Part shown: piece by piece, positions 46,404 to 57,420 of the stretch
Layout: every line of letters starts with the position of its first letter
How positions within the stretch are numbered: position 1 is the stretch's first letter
Assembly: GCA_023213395.1 (NCBI GenBank)
Contig: CM041465.1
Span: forward strand, 107,081,741 to 107,145,740
From: Cycas panzhihuaensis
Lineage: Eukaryota; Cycadophyta
Direction of reading: 5' to 3'
DNA: 64,000 nucleotides
Notes under the pieces: generated by a model
Databases searched by the model: none
The model's input: the letters and a program-made list of their open reading frames with translations, nothing else
What the model was told of the DNA's origin: nothing
Made by a program: the position numbers and the translations under genes

Positions 46404-47477
46404 TCATGAATCTTGCAAGAATGCCGACAAAGTGTGCAATATCCGCCTTGTGTTGGTAGTATAGATGAGACTACCTACAAGTTGCCTCAGAGTATTGGCC
46501 CCGCCTCTATTGTCACCATCAACTGAGAGCTTAATATTAGGCTCCATAGGTGTATCCACTGGTCGAGCACCTTCCAACTGAAACTTTGTCAGAAGATCGT
46601 TGATATATTTTTCTTGGGAGAGAAAGATTTTGCCATCCTTTTGAGTTACTTCAATTCCCAAGTAATATTTCATCAACTCGAGGTCAGACAATTCAAAAGT
46701 TTTAGCAAGGTCCTTCTTTAGCTGGCTAATTACCTGTTCACTATTCCCTGTTATAAGCATGTCGTCCATAAAGATTAAGAGGTAAGTGACTTTATCATTT
46801 TGGCGCTTGATGAATAATGTTGCATCAATATCTTGATAGTCACAAACCTCATATCCAAGTTGCCTCATTCTTTCAGACAACTTGGTAAACCAAGCACGAG
46901 GGGCTTGCTTTAGGTCAGATAAGGACTTTTTGAGCATACAAACTTTATGCTCATGACCGTCAATCTCGTATCCTTCTGGCTGAGCCATGTAAATTTCTTC
47001 TTTAAGGTCCCCATTGAGAAATGCGGTCTTAACATCGAGTTGGTGGATTTTCCAACCCTGTTGAGCAGCCAAGGCTATTAGAGTTCTGATTGTAGGCCAC
47101 TTGGTTGTAGGAGCAAAGATTTCAGTGTAGTCAATGCCTTCCCTTTGCGTAAATCCTTTTGCTACCAACCTCGCCTTGTGTTTTTCTAGGGTGCCATCTG
47201 ATCTATACTTGTTTTTGAACACCCATTTATTTTGAACTACCTTTCTTCCAAGTGGTAGATCAATAAGCTCCCATGTACCGTTCTTAATAAGAGATTGATA
47301 CTCTTCATTCATGGCATTTCTCCAAGCTGTATGCTTTACAGCTTCTTGGTACGTTAGGGGCTCTTCATTAAGAGCAAGATGCAGTTCTACTGGTTCAAGC
47401 TCAACGGAAAGTGATTCATGCATCCTTGCTCTATGGGCACTTCTAGTGCCAGTTTTGCCTACCTCATCTGGTCGCAT
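46404..47477 (-). CDS. C1 reverse transcriptase (copia type)
   Basis: An uninterrupted frame of 357 codons. It reads EPLTYQEAVKHTAWRNAMNE, NGTWELIDLPLGRKVVQNKW (fingers), HKARLVAKGFTQREGIDYTE, IHQLDVKTAFLNGDLKEEIY, KQAPRAWFTKL and the active site YLLIFMDDMLITG (family YVDDML). It ends KYINDLLTKFQLEGARPVDT and QLVGSLIYTTNTRR. The domain is full-length for copia RT and both Asp residues are present. It is part of a longer polyprotein, so the first Met is unlikely to be a true start. It copies element RNA within particles. The flanking integrase and RNase H are frameshifted, so the polyprotein is not intact. Confidence 0.9.
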   Translation of the reverse strand: MRPDEVGKTGTRSAHRARMHESLSVELEPVELHLALNEEPLTYQEAVKHTAWRNAMNEEYQSLIKNGTWELIDLPLGRKVVQNKWVFKNKYRSDGTLEKHKARLVAKGFTQREGIDYTEIFAPTTKWPTIRTLIALAAQQGWKIHQLDVKTAFLNGDLKEEIYMAQPEGYEIDGHEHKVCMLKKSLSDLKQAPRAWFTKLSERMRQLGYEVCDYQDIDATLFIKRQNDKVTYLLIFMDDMLITGNSEQVISQLKKDLAKTFELSDLELMKYYLGIEVTQKDGKIFLSQEKYINDLLTKFQLEGARPVDTPMEPNIKLSVDGDNRGGANTLRQLVGSLIYTTNTRRILHTLSAFLQDS

Positions 47478-49035
47478 GTCCTTGTGTAGCTGGTAGGCTT
47501 CACGAAAACCTCAAGTTGGGAATGAGGTTTTCATTTCCACAACCTCTTGATCTTCGTTTTGATCCTGAAAAGGATCATGTGAAATATTTGGCATGGAGGA
47601 AGTTGATGATGTTGGAGAAGATGGGCCAGCCACAAATGTTGGAGAAGATGATCCTTCTACTATGGCTTTGCCTTTGTCAACTTGGCTGTTCATAAATGAT
47701 GGTGCTGGATGTGTACACATTGGATTGGAGTCACAACTTGTATCCTCCGAGGCTCTATTGTTATATTCCAAGATTTTAAGCATCTGTTCAGCATCTCCCC
47801 CCCTAAATTTTGGAATCTGGACATCAAATTCAGTAGCATCATTAAATCGGTATGAAGGTGTCTTGGAGTCAAGTCTGAGTAATTGATCTTCAGTCTCTGC
47901 AAAGATAACATCTCTAGAGATGATGATTTTGCACTCTGAAGGTATAAAAACCTTGTGTCCCTTTTTGTCCATAGGGTATCCGACAAAGATGCCTTTGATG
48001 GCTCTATCTTGGAGCTTATTTCTATGTTCCTGCAAAACATGAGCATAACAAGTAGAGCCAAAAATTCTAAAGTGGGAGATATAGGGGGTTTGTCCATACC
48101 ACATTTCATGTGGAGAGGGGCCGAGCTTGGAGGGACTAACAATGTTGATGCAATACACAGCAGCCCGTATAGCCTCACAAAGATAGATATGGACATTCTT
48201 ATATACCAGCATAGCACGAGCCATATTCATGATGGTCCTATTCATACGCTCGGTAACTCCATTTTGCTGGGGTGTACCTACAACAAAGGGTCCGATGTTT
48301 GATTCCACGTTGATGTAGGTACGATTCAAACTCATTGGATGTGTACTCGCCACCATTGTCAGTCCTGAGTATTTTGATCTTGAATCCAGATTCATTTTCC
48401 ACATGGGCCTTGTAAGCTTGAAACATAGACGAAGCTTCATCTTTCTGTGCAAGAAGAGCAACCCATCCTTCCTTGGCAAAATCATCAAGGAAAGTAATAT
48501 AGTACCACTTCTGTTTGATAGAAGGGATGGGCATAGGACCGCATATATCTGAGTGTACAAGCTGCAAAGGTTGGGTAGATTTCCACTGACTACGAGGAAA
48601 GGGTTGTCTTTGAGATTTAGCAATAATACATGCTTCACATTTAAAGGGCTTGGAGGGGAACTTAGGCAAACCAAGAAGAGTGTCTTGTAGTTCTCTTAAA
48701 CGATCAATTTTGATATGGCCCATACGAGCATGCCATAGAGATGCTTGGGACAACTTTTGAGGAGTCAGGGTTGTGGTAAAAATAAATTTATCATCAACAT
48801 AGTTGGCTTCAGAGGATGATGAGCCAGTTAGGTGAAAAAGTTTGCCATCAAGAATTCTGGTCATAACCACAAAGATTTGAAGGAGGGTGAATGACACGTA
48901 GAGTTTGATTGTTTGCGCTACACTCGGATCAAATCCACGAGAGACAAGGGTGGACAGGGAGAGCGATTCTACTTGAGCGTGAATATATAAAACATCAACA
49001 AGTGTAAAACTGGAAGGCACAGGAGTTTCGTGCAA
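47478..49035 (-). pseudogene. C1 integrase, one frameshift in the core
   Basis: The first frame (49,035-48,238) has the GAG-pre-integrase LWHARMGHIKIDRLRELQ, then CEACIIAKSQRQPF (HHCC zinc site), LQLVHSDICGPMPIPSIKQK with the first Asp, and ILRTDNGGEYTSNEFESYL with the second. Reading then shifts to the frame 48,674-47,511, which continues GTPQQNGVTERMNRTIM with the Glu, then CINIVSPSKLGPSPHEMWYG, FGSTCYAHV, GIFVGYPMDKKG and the Ser/Pro-rich link to RT. A second short break separates it from the RT frame near 47,480-47,510. All three catalytic acids are encoded. Confidence 0.9.
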
Positions 49036-49220
49036 ACTGTTCCAAGTCCTTCGACTGGCTGAGATGATTTGTCAGCCATGTGTACAACACCACGAACTTC
49101 AGAGTCAAAATCTTGAAAGAAATGGTGATGACAAGTCATGTGTTGTGTTGCTCCAGTATCCATGATCCACGATGAAGTATTTGAGGTAGCACTATTTGCA
49201 ACTCCAAGTGGTGAAGGCAA
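48969..49220 (-). pseudogene. C1 aspartic protease
   Basis: The 83-codon frame contains SWIMDTGATQHMTCHHHFF, the copia protease active site (DTGA), and VHMADKSSQPVEGLGTV. Its 3' end is frameshifted relative to the integrase frame, which overlaps it. Confidence 0.85.
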
Positions 49221-50358
49221 AAGTGAATAAGCATAGCCACAATGAGCCTCAATATACTTAGTGGATCTATCAACAACATTTGATGAAGTGGTCCCAATTC
49301 TTTGAAGGTGTGCATGAGCAAATTACGTTCCACCAAAAGCATCTTCAAAAGAAGTATTATCAACATTATGTGCACCATGGCGCTGTTGATAACTTGGTAG
49401 TTTGTTGGTGGCAGTTCTGCAATTTTTGGCATAATGCCCTCTTCTATTACACCTTTGGCACACGATTGTTTGATTTCCAGTCCAAGTATTAGGCTGGTTG
49501 GATTGTCTATGATTACTGGATCTAGGTCCAGGTTGATTATTTTGGCCTTGGCCTTGAGACTGTTTTTGTTGGAATTGAGGAGCCTGTTGACTAAGAGGAT
49601 GTTGTCCTTGTTGTCTACCTCTTCCTCTTCCACGGGAATTACCACCTCTACGAGAGTATTGACCTTGATTTTTGGTGTAACAAAGATCTTCTTCCACTTC
49701 AAAAGCAAAGATCAATTGGATCTGATGTAGTGGCAAAGTTGGTATCAAATGTCTTATCAAATTCAATGAACTTATCAGCAAGATCCTCAAAGTTTAGGGT
49801 CTTCAAAGTTCCACTAGATTGAAGAGTCCCTAATAGATTTTTATAATCTGGGATATGGAGACATGACTGAATCAAGAAAGCCCATGTAATGCATTGAGTT
49901 TTAAAATCTTTATCAATGGCTTGCTTGATTGGATGAAGGAGATTGATTGTCTCACTTGCATGTCCTTTCTGCATTTTCAATTTGTTCATCTTCAGCACTA
50001 AGTGAACAAATTCTAAGTCTGATTTAGTGTCAAAGTTCTTCTTAAGAACTTCAAGAACTTTCCATGATGTATCATGTATAGCTTCATCAATGAGATTATG
50101 CAGGAATAATCGGTGACAAGCGATATCCCCGCGGATTTTGTCATCATCAAGTTCCCATTGGCGTTTAGCTACAACTTGATGGGAGCGGTTGAGCACCTCC
50201 TCAAGGCTAGAAATTGTAGTCAGCAATGTGGTGGTGTTGTAAGTGATCTCTCCATAGACCTTCATACTTTGCAAAGATTTCGACACGATGAACCACATGT
50301 CCCAATTTTCTTTCCCTTTTAGAATGCAGTTCACATTTTGCTTGAACTATGAAGACAT
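49221..50358 (-). pseudogene. C1 gag with CCHC knuckle
   Basis: The probable start is the ATG at 50,358, followed by a TAG as codon 4. The open frame 50,334-49,699 carries the copia gag domain: ILKGKENWDMWFIVSKSLQS, then LFLHNLIDEAIHDTSWKVLE, and MNKLKMQKGHASETINLLHP. The reading then shifts to the frame ending at 49,323, which holds a Gly/Arg and Gln-rich stretch (GGNSRGRGRGRQQGQHPLSQ) and the zinc knuckle CQRCNRRGHYAKNC (CX2CX4HX4C, about 49,465-49,425). Length and order are normal for copia. Confidence 0.9.
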
Positions 50359-50394
50359 TGTGTCTTTTTAGAAGGGAAGAAATGAACAAGGGAC

Positions 50395-52378
50395 TATAAA
50401 AGTGATGGCAATAAATGACCGATCACTATTTACAAATGGGAAATGTAATGAAGTAGTGTAGAAGAAGGAAGAAGAAGTGAGAATGGTTGCTCAAAGATGA
50501 AGGAAGCAACTTAGAGAAAAGTCACCAACACTTGTGACAAATATTAACTTTGACGCAGCAGAATATGAGAAGCACTATGATAAAAATTGGCCACTAACAC
50601 TTGTGGCAAATATTAACCTCGATGCAAAGCAGGAATATGAGAAGCACTATGATTGTGATTACACTATGGATCACTTTTTACAAATAAGTAAGTGATCAAT
50701 ATACAAGATTATAGGTCAATGTAGAAGTTGACATCATTGGCTTTACACAACTTGAAACTCGAATGTAGGATGCGTAATCAACCCAATAACCTCTAACTTG
50801 TGTCCAACGTGTAGTTGAGGTTGTTGAAGGGATGCCTAGGCTTCTAGTAGAATTAATTTGGCCTTCACCCGCAATCGTGCTTGGTGATGAAATCCAAGTC
50901 ACAACGGAGCCCAGGTACTCCCAATCCTCACCCAGTTCACCAATGAGCAGCTATATACCTCCTCTAAAGAGTGGTACGTGCATACCCATAGCTATGACGG
51001 ATATTGGATTGGGTATATTTTAATCTTGTATTAAAGTTTCAGTTTTCCTGGTTGGTTATCGATGATCCACGATTGAGGCACGATGGTATGGCTAACCAAA
51101 CCTCACCAATATTAGGTTTAGTCGGTCCCAACTTGAAACCCACACCTCCTTTATGGCACTAAGATTCTGCCAACCAAGGTATCTCAACCTTGGCGAGTGT
51201 ATGAACAGGTACAAGATGGCGGAAAATAGCGTATGTGATGCGTTCCTTTTAGGAAGAGTGAAAAGATTATCGAATTGCATCAAACGTACATTTAACTAAA
51301 AATAATGTTTGCTTGGAGTGCTTTTGGAGTGCTTGCTTGAAGTGTCTTTGGAGTGCTTGCTTTGAGTGATTTTAGAGTGCTGAAATGTAATGCTAATAAG
51401 TGAGTGAGGACACCGGATATTGCTCCGATCCAGGTGTTTTTTTTTTCTCACTTTTACAATGGGCTTTTAAGCCTTATAAAAAGGAAGAAAATTTCTTCAC
51501 TTTTTTTTTTCTTTTTTTTTTGTTAATACAAAAAAAAGCACTCTTTACTAAATCTGCAATAACTTTCTCCCACGATGTCGAAATGGAGTGCCGGTTTTGT
51601 GTTGCAAACTAGACTTAGAGCTTCATCTTCAGGAAGTGGAATCAGGTCCAAATGAGTTCTGGAAAGTGTTTTATAGCCCCGCAAATTTAGGAAATTATAT
51701 TTTTCCAGAATTCTTGCTAAAAATAACTGCTGTTCACTAAAATAGCAATAACTTCCTCATACGACATCGAAATTAGGTGCCGATTTTTGTTCTGGAAAGT
51801 AGACTCAGAGCCCCATCTTTGACAATTAGAATCACTTCAATTGGATCTCTGTAGAAGATTTTGTAGACCTGTGAAGTTCAGTAATCAAATTATATTTCTG
51901 CAGAAATTTTAGCTTGCTAATATCTCATTAACACATGAGACCATATGAAATTTCCATCATTTTTTGATCACCAGGATCCCAATATGGGCAAGGTGAGAGC
52001 ATACAATGATAGATATTTTAAATGGCTCAAAGTTCTTTAAAGAAATGGGTAAAAAACTCCCCTTACAATCATTCTTCTAAATCTTTGGAAAAATTTCTAA
52101 AGATTTCCTCATAAATGGACAAAAAGGAAAAGAAAAGAAGAATGAGATAGCATGAATGGCTAGCAAAGGATTGGAATCCTTGGGCCTTACAACTCCTTGT
52201 ATTATGCTTCCAAACCTGTAAAAGAGAAAGGAAAAATAAACAATACAAAATATGCTATCATAATAACTTGAAAATATTTCTAAATTCACTTTCACAATCT
52301 CCTTCACCACATGGATTGTGGGGGAGAAGGAAGTGATGGCTCCATTGCAAGTACAAGTGGGGAATATAAAGGAAGTTT
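50395..52378 (-). other. C1 5' leader with two tandem duplications
   Basis: A leader of about 2 kb, long for a copia element. It has a 69-bp duplication (units at 50,523 and 50,592, sharing GAATATGAGAAGCACTATGA), a short GGAGTGCTT-type repeat at 51,310-51,385, T-rich tracts near 51,430-51,525, and a 189-bp duplication (units at 51,547 and 51,736, sharing GCAATAACTT and TCGAAAT-GGTGCCG-type words). No gene is supported. The ORFs present are short and unlike known proteins. Confidence 0.7.
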
Positions 52379-52390
52379 GCTCTGATACCA
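52379..52390 (-). other. Primer-binding site of C1 (initiator tRNA-Met)
   Basis: The minus strand reads TGGTATCAGAGC, a perfect twelve-base match to the usual site, two bases from the 5' LTR. Confidence 0.95.
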
Positions 52391-52392
52391 CA

Positions 52393-52689
52393 TGAAAAGA
52401 GTGGATCTATCCTTCATCTCCATGCACTAAACACAAAGGTAAACATGGGAGCAAGAGAGACTTGAGAGAAAGAAAGTAGCTCTCACAAAATGGGGAGGTA
52501 AGAATGAATCTCCTCCATTGAGCTTTACTTTTATATTGAGAGAGGGAGCATTTGAGTTAGGTGAAATAAAATTACACATAATGCACATGAAAGTGCATTT
52601 CACTTAAGTGATCTAATTTAAAGTTCACTTAAGACCCTTTTTCGAAATAATTAACTAATGTAATGACCTTATGTCATTAACCCTTTTCA
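52393..52689 (-). repeat. 5' LTR of C1
   Basis: TGAAAAGGG...CTTTTCA ends intact on the minus strand. A TATAAAAG box is at 52,528-52,535 (minus strand), a likely promoter for C1 RNA. Confidence 0.95.
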
Positions 52690-52858
52690 GGTTCTTTGTG
52701 CTCCAATATTATGTCTCTTTTCCTTGCTTGTAACTCCTATAGAATGCAATCGAAAAGGTTAGGGTAGGGATTCAAGGTACACATTGGTTCCATTGCTAGG
52801 TATCCAGAATTGGAAAAGAATGAGCAATTGAGGATGAAGGAGTAAGAGGGAATTGTCC
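52690..52858 (+). repeat. G4 5' LTR third copy, right part, with functional-position leader
   Basis: Resumes GGTTCTTTGTGCTCCAATAT after C1, reaches the LTR end at 52,783, then the primer-binding site TGGTTCCATTGCTAGGTATC (from 52,785) and the leader that leads directly into gag. This is the copy next to the genes. Against the tRNA-Asp complement, the variant in the second leader (44,519 onward) and this one match at about 14-15 of 20 bases. Confidence 0.85.
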
Positions 52859-54600
52859 ATGCCACTAAGGGTCAACTTCGTAAGAAGGGTTGAGACTAGG
52901 CAAGAACAAAGTCAATGGTGGGAGGCAGAAAGAAGCCAGGAGGGCACCTGCAAACCCAAATAACTAGTTGAAAGGAAGTAGGTCAGAAGGAGACATATGA
53001 AGGATAGATGAGAAGAAAGTCAGACCCTATGGGGATAAAGAAAAGAAACCAAAGAAAAAGAAAGTGAAGGAAAAGAAGGTATAGAAAGAACCTAAGAAGA
53101 AACCCAAGAATTGCACATGGAAGCCCTGAAGTGGATAGAGGACAAAGACCTTGAGAGCATAGAAGAAGAGAAAACCAGTTCAAAAGAAGGAAAATTAGTA
53201 AGTTTGGAAGTAGTAGCACCATCATAGCAGGGTGGGATTACTATCTTGTAGAAATCAAGTACTCCTATTCCCATGTACTGAACCCACTTTATAGTAAGAT
53301 AACAGATATGTTTTTAGGCTCAATGTTGTTGGGAGGAAGGCTAGAAAGCGCAAATAATATTCCCTCGAATCAAGGGATGAGCAAATGTGGAGGAATGAAC
53401 TCGACAATTCTAGTAAGAGGTGCAAACAAAATTGCACAGGGCATGCCAATGCCAATAGGACCGACAAATCAAGCATAAGGAAATGTGACTGGGGGAGGAA
53501 ATAAGGTAAATCCTCTATATATAATAGTTGAAAATGATGCTATGCTTGGGCATTTATAGTTTGATGGCTCAAGAGACCCAAGAGACCATCTGGCCTTATT
53601 TTCTAATATGCTGAAAATTAAGAAAATTAAGGACCTAGATGAAATTAAGGCACAATTCTTCTCAACACTATGGGGAGTAGCAATAGCATGGTACCAACAC
53701 ATGGAAAAAATAAATCCAATATGGGAGGTGGTCCAAACATAGTCTAGATAGGTTCCAATGATTGTGGGATCCTATGTCTATTTTTCAAGCCCTAGAAGAA
53801 ATTTGACAAGTGCCAGGTGAGTCTGTGAATGATTTCAATGATAGACTCCAGATTATCATGAATAAAATAGATCTTGCTATAGCCATTAATCCGATGTTAT
53901 CTTTGAAACATTTTGTGCAGGGGTTGTTACCCCATTTAAAAGAAAAGATTATTTTTCATCTAATGAATAACTATGAGCAAGTCAGGGGCTTGGCTTTGTG
54001 CTTTGAAAACCAAATGAGAATGGGTTATTTGCATACGAGTATTCAGAATGCTGGGAAAATGAGTGTGTCCTAATGGTTAACAAATCCTAAAGTAGAAGCT
54101 TTGAGAAAGGAGGTGGAAATGTTACAACAAGCCTATGTTGTGCTTCCTGGTACAAGCCAATAAAATGAGGAAATTGAGAAATTAAGGGCTAAAATAGCCA
54201 AATTAAGAATAGGGAAATCCTAGGAAAACATTTAGTGCCCTCCTCCCTGTGGACAACTAGGCCATTTTAAGAATGAACATCAGTAAGTGGGAGAAAGGTG
54301 ATGGTGTGAAATCTGCAAGAGAGGGAACCATCATATGTGGGAGTGCTATTACAAAACACCAGTAAGGGAGTCATTCTACCAAAGAAAGGAAGGTAATTCC
54401 TTTAAGTAGTATAAAGGAGAAACCAAACCAGTTCGTTGTCATCTGTGTTCGAGATGGGGATACTTTTGAACAAACTTCCCACTGCAAAAACAAGAAGGAT
54501 ATTACATCTGTGAGGAATGTGGTCTGGTAGACCACGAATGGGCAAACTACCCAAAGAATCCTAGTTTGAAAGTATAGACTTCCAACCTGGTGACAAAGGT
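52859..54600 (+). pseudogene. G4 gag, broken
   Basis: The likely start is the ATG at 52,859 (MPLRVNFVRRVETRQEQS), equivalent to the G3 start. A charged stretch follows (52,980-53,220). The capsid core has FDGSRDPRDHLALFSNMLKI (about 53,560-53,620), AIAWYQHMEKINPIWEVVQT and, at 53,810-54,073, a cleaner frame with PGESVNDFNDRLQIIMNKID, LLPHLKEKIIFHLMNNYEQV and LALCFENQM. Zinc knuckles near 54,300-54,540 include CEICKREGNHHMWEC, CHLCSRWGYF and CEECGLVDHEWANY, the same set of three as G3, with several Cys or His replaced. Many stops. Confidence 0.8.
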
Positions 54601-55726
54601 TTCAGACAAGGAGCAGCCAGTTTATATCTAGACAAGAGGTGGAAAAACCACTGCCATGCCAGTTGCTAAAATTTTTTGTAACCTAAAAGTTGCAAAGAGG
54701 AGACTATAAGAAGCTATGCAGGCCCTATAGAAGGCAACAAAGATAGTGCAAAAGGAGGAGATAAAACAAGCCAATAGATTCAAAGGCCAAGTTTATCATA
54801 GGCAAATGACATTTCATGAAGAAGAACTTGAGAAGAATCCCTGGTAGAAGATATAAGAAATGAAGTGATTATTGACTGAGATAGGAATCTATTTTCCTAT
54901 TTCTATCAATTTCAAGTGGTGGGAGGCCGGCTACTTTCAGTAGGCAATCTTGGATCAAATTGAAAAACCTGTGTTACAAGCATTGAAAATAGATTCAATT
55001 GACCGTAAGGTTCCTATGACCCTTTTTCGTACAACAATTTGCAAAACTATTGTAGATGGTGGGTCAGGAGTAAATGGACTCCTAGAGACTACATGGATTT
55101 CATTGGGACGACGATAAATGGTTTCCTCAGATTATGTGATTAGACTGGCTAATCAATTACAAGTTAGACTGATGGGGTCTTTGTTGAACATTCGAGTCAC
55201 AGTTGTAGGGATCATAGTTTGTTTACATTTTACAATTTTCATGATGCAAAATCACAACAAGGTATATCCAACACTTCTGGGAAGACTGTGGCTGCTTGCA
55301 ACAAAAGCATTGTAAGATTAGGGGAAATTGACTTTCACCTTGCACATTGCAAGAAAGAAAATAGTGTTACACCTTTGTTCGGATGGGCCTCATATCGAAA
55401 AAGTTGAAGATGTAGATATAACATCTATAACCAATGTTTCATCAGCCACTACAACCAATCCCTATTCAAAGACAACATTTCAAGATTTGAAAACTCCTCC
55501 TCATCTTTCAAGTGAGGCATCATTAACTTATTTATTAGACTGGCTACAAACAACATGGGAGGAAATGGGTGACGTGTCTTCCAACTGTTATCAATTAGAG
55601 CTGTGCCCAGATAAGCAACGACAGGATCAAAACAACATAGGTAAGCTTATATCTCACAATGAGGAAAAAGGTGAAATCGAAAGTCATGTAAAAGATTCTC
55701 TTTCTAATAAAACACAAGATTATTAG
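54601..55726 (+). pseudogene. G4 protease and linker, broken
   Basis: ISFKWWEAGYFQ-like residues near 54,900-54,940 precede KTIVDGGSGVNGLLETTWIS (about 55,045-55,105), the protease active-site strand. A frame at 55,118 adds YVIRLANQLQVRLMGSLL and YPTLLGRLWL. The linker at 55,328-55,726 starts MTFTLHIARKKIVLHLCSDG and has SLTYLLDWLQTTWEEM, matching the G3 linker. In G3 the next sequence is the Gln-rich block; here it leads to RT. Confidence 0.8.
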
Positions 55727-56085
55727 TTGTACTTGTTGCCTGATAATAAGACATGAATATAATATGATTGAGAATATTCATTTCAAAATCTTTCACCTAC
55801 CAAATTGATGTTAAGGCCACAAAATGTTTCCCCCATTGGGGAAAGGAATTGCTATCAATTATAGAAATAAGATAAAGTCCAGAATTTTCCTCAAGCATAT
55901 TTTGTCACAAAATATGGTTAGAAGGAAATCTGCCAGACCCCAACCTATGGGCTAAATCCAGATGGAAAGACAATTCAAAAGAAAGAACTTCATTTAAAAC
56001 AAATTAATATAGGAACTAAAACTGATCCTAAATGGATAAGAGTGGGGGAATACTGGGAACCAGAAGTTATGTAGTAGGTAGCAAC
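55727..56085 (+). other. G4 linker before RT
   Basis: No domain motif. Broken frames only. The end (RVGEYWEPEVM) corresponds to the GNYWDEK start of the G1 RT region. Confidence 0.5.
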
Positions 56086-56920
56086 ACTCTTCTGTGAATA
56101 CAGAGATGTGTTTGCTTGGTCCTATAAGGACTTGAAGGGGATTCCCTCAAAAGTAGGAAAGCATGAAATCAAACTGCTAGAAAATGTAAAACCTGTAAGG
56201 TAGAGGCCCTACAGGATGAACCCTCGGTATAAGGAACAAGTAAAGTCAGAATTGGATAAACTATTAGAAGCGTGATATATTTTTGAGGTGGAAAATAGTG
56301 AGTGGGTAAGCCCAGTGGTGGTAGTACCCAAAAAGAATGGGAAGTTACAGGTATGTGTTGATTACATGACCCTAAACAAAGGCACTAAGAAAGACCCATT
56401 TCCAATTCCTTTTACCAAGTACATATTGGAAAAAGTCACAGGGGACGAGGTATTTTCATTCACTAATGGGTTCAGTGGATATAATCAAGTCTAGATAGCA
56501 TTTAAAGACTAATTGAAGACCACATTTACCACAGAATGGGGCACTTATACCTATAGAGTAATGTTGTTTGGGCTAACCAACTCCCAACAACATTTCAAAG
56601 AATAATTCTGAATATATTCTATGAATTGATAGGAAAGGCAATTGAAGTGTTTTTGGATGACTGGACTTTGTATAGTTTGTTGAAAGATCACTTGTTCCAA
56701 TTAAGACTAATGCTAGAAATGTCTAGGAAAAATAGATTATGCTTGAATCTAGACAAATGTACCTTTATGGTACCATTTGGATCCTTGTTGGGTCATATTG
56801 TCTCAAAGGAAGGATTGATGACAGATCCAACAAAGGTGGAGATAATTCTAAAATTTCATGTTCCTCAAAACCTAAAGAATCTTAAAGGATTCTTGGGAAT
56901 AACTAGATATTACTAGAAAT
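56086..56920 (+). pseudogene. G4 reverse transcriptase, broken
   Basis: VFAWSYKDLKGIPS (56,108), RPYRMNPRYKEQVKSELDKL (56,203-56,262), EWVSPVVVVPKKNGKLQVCV (56,303-56,362), PFPIPFTKYILEKV, FTNGFSGYNQV, TTEWGTYTYRV. The frame from 56,626 carries the active site EVFLDDWTLYSLLKDH with both Asp residues, then LCLNLDKCTFMVPFGSLLGH and LKGFLGITRYY. A deletion or shift between FGLTN and the FLDDW strand breaks it. FLDDW, with Trp after the DD, is shared in altered form with G1 (FLDYW). Confidence 0.85.
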
Positions 56921-57420
56921 TTATAAGGGGGTATGCTCAAATTGTCTATCCCTTGAAATCATTGCTAAAGAAGGCAAACAAATGGGAATGGATGATGAGA
57001 CAACAATTGTCCTTTAATGCTTTGAAGAAAAGGATAGTAGAAGCCTTTGTACTTAGATTTCTGGATTAGAAGAAGCCATTCCATGTACGTGTGGATGCCT
57101 TGTTGTACGTGATTGGATGCATATTGGCTCAACCTGCTAATGAAAAAGTAGATCTTCCCATTGCATTTGAAATTTAAAATTTGTCATCAACTGAATGTAA
57201 CTATATAATTATAGAATGAGAGAGGCTTGGCATGATTTATGCCTTGTAAAAAATTTGTCATTATTTGTTGGCTAACCTATTTGTATTCTTTGTTGACCAT
57301 CAGGTTCTGCAATATCTCATCAATAAGCCTATCCTCCATAGAAGGATTAGTCATTGGCTAATGCTTTTTTAGGAGTTAATGTTTAAAATTATGGTAAAAA
57401 AGGGGGACAAACATGTGATA
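56921..57420 (+). pseudogene. G4 RNase H, broken
   Basis: KFIRGYAQIVYPLKSLLKKA begins the connection. FHVRVDALLYVIGCILAQPA (57,080-57,140) contains the first Asp, followed by ECNYIIIE (Glu helix), MIYAL, CHYLLANLFVFFVDHQVLQY and INKPILHRRISHWLMLF. Stops occur at four or more places. Confidence 0.75.

Larger units (their letters stand above)
45102..52689 (-). mobile_element. Ty1/copia element C1, nearly complete
   Basis: 7,588 bp between exact GGTTC duplications (45,097-45,101 and 52,690-52,694). LTRs are 45,102-45,398 and 52,393-52,689, 297 bp each, with six differences by my count (about 98% identical), so it is the youngest large insertion here. On the minus strand: LTR, primer-binding site, a 2-kb leader, gag with CCHC knuckle, protease, integrase, RT, RNase H, polypurine tract, LTR. 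Integrase before RT is the copia order. Coding is long-lived but has several frameshifts and a stop at codon 4 of gag. Confidence 0.95.

Noticed and set aside
52983-53702. Leu/Phe-rich minus-strand ORFs over the G4 gag region
   Set aside because: They are antisense to the charged gag N-terminal region and capsid, which are supported on the plus strand by similarity to G3.
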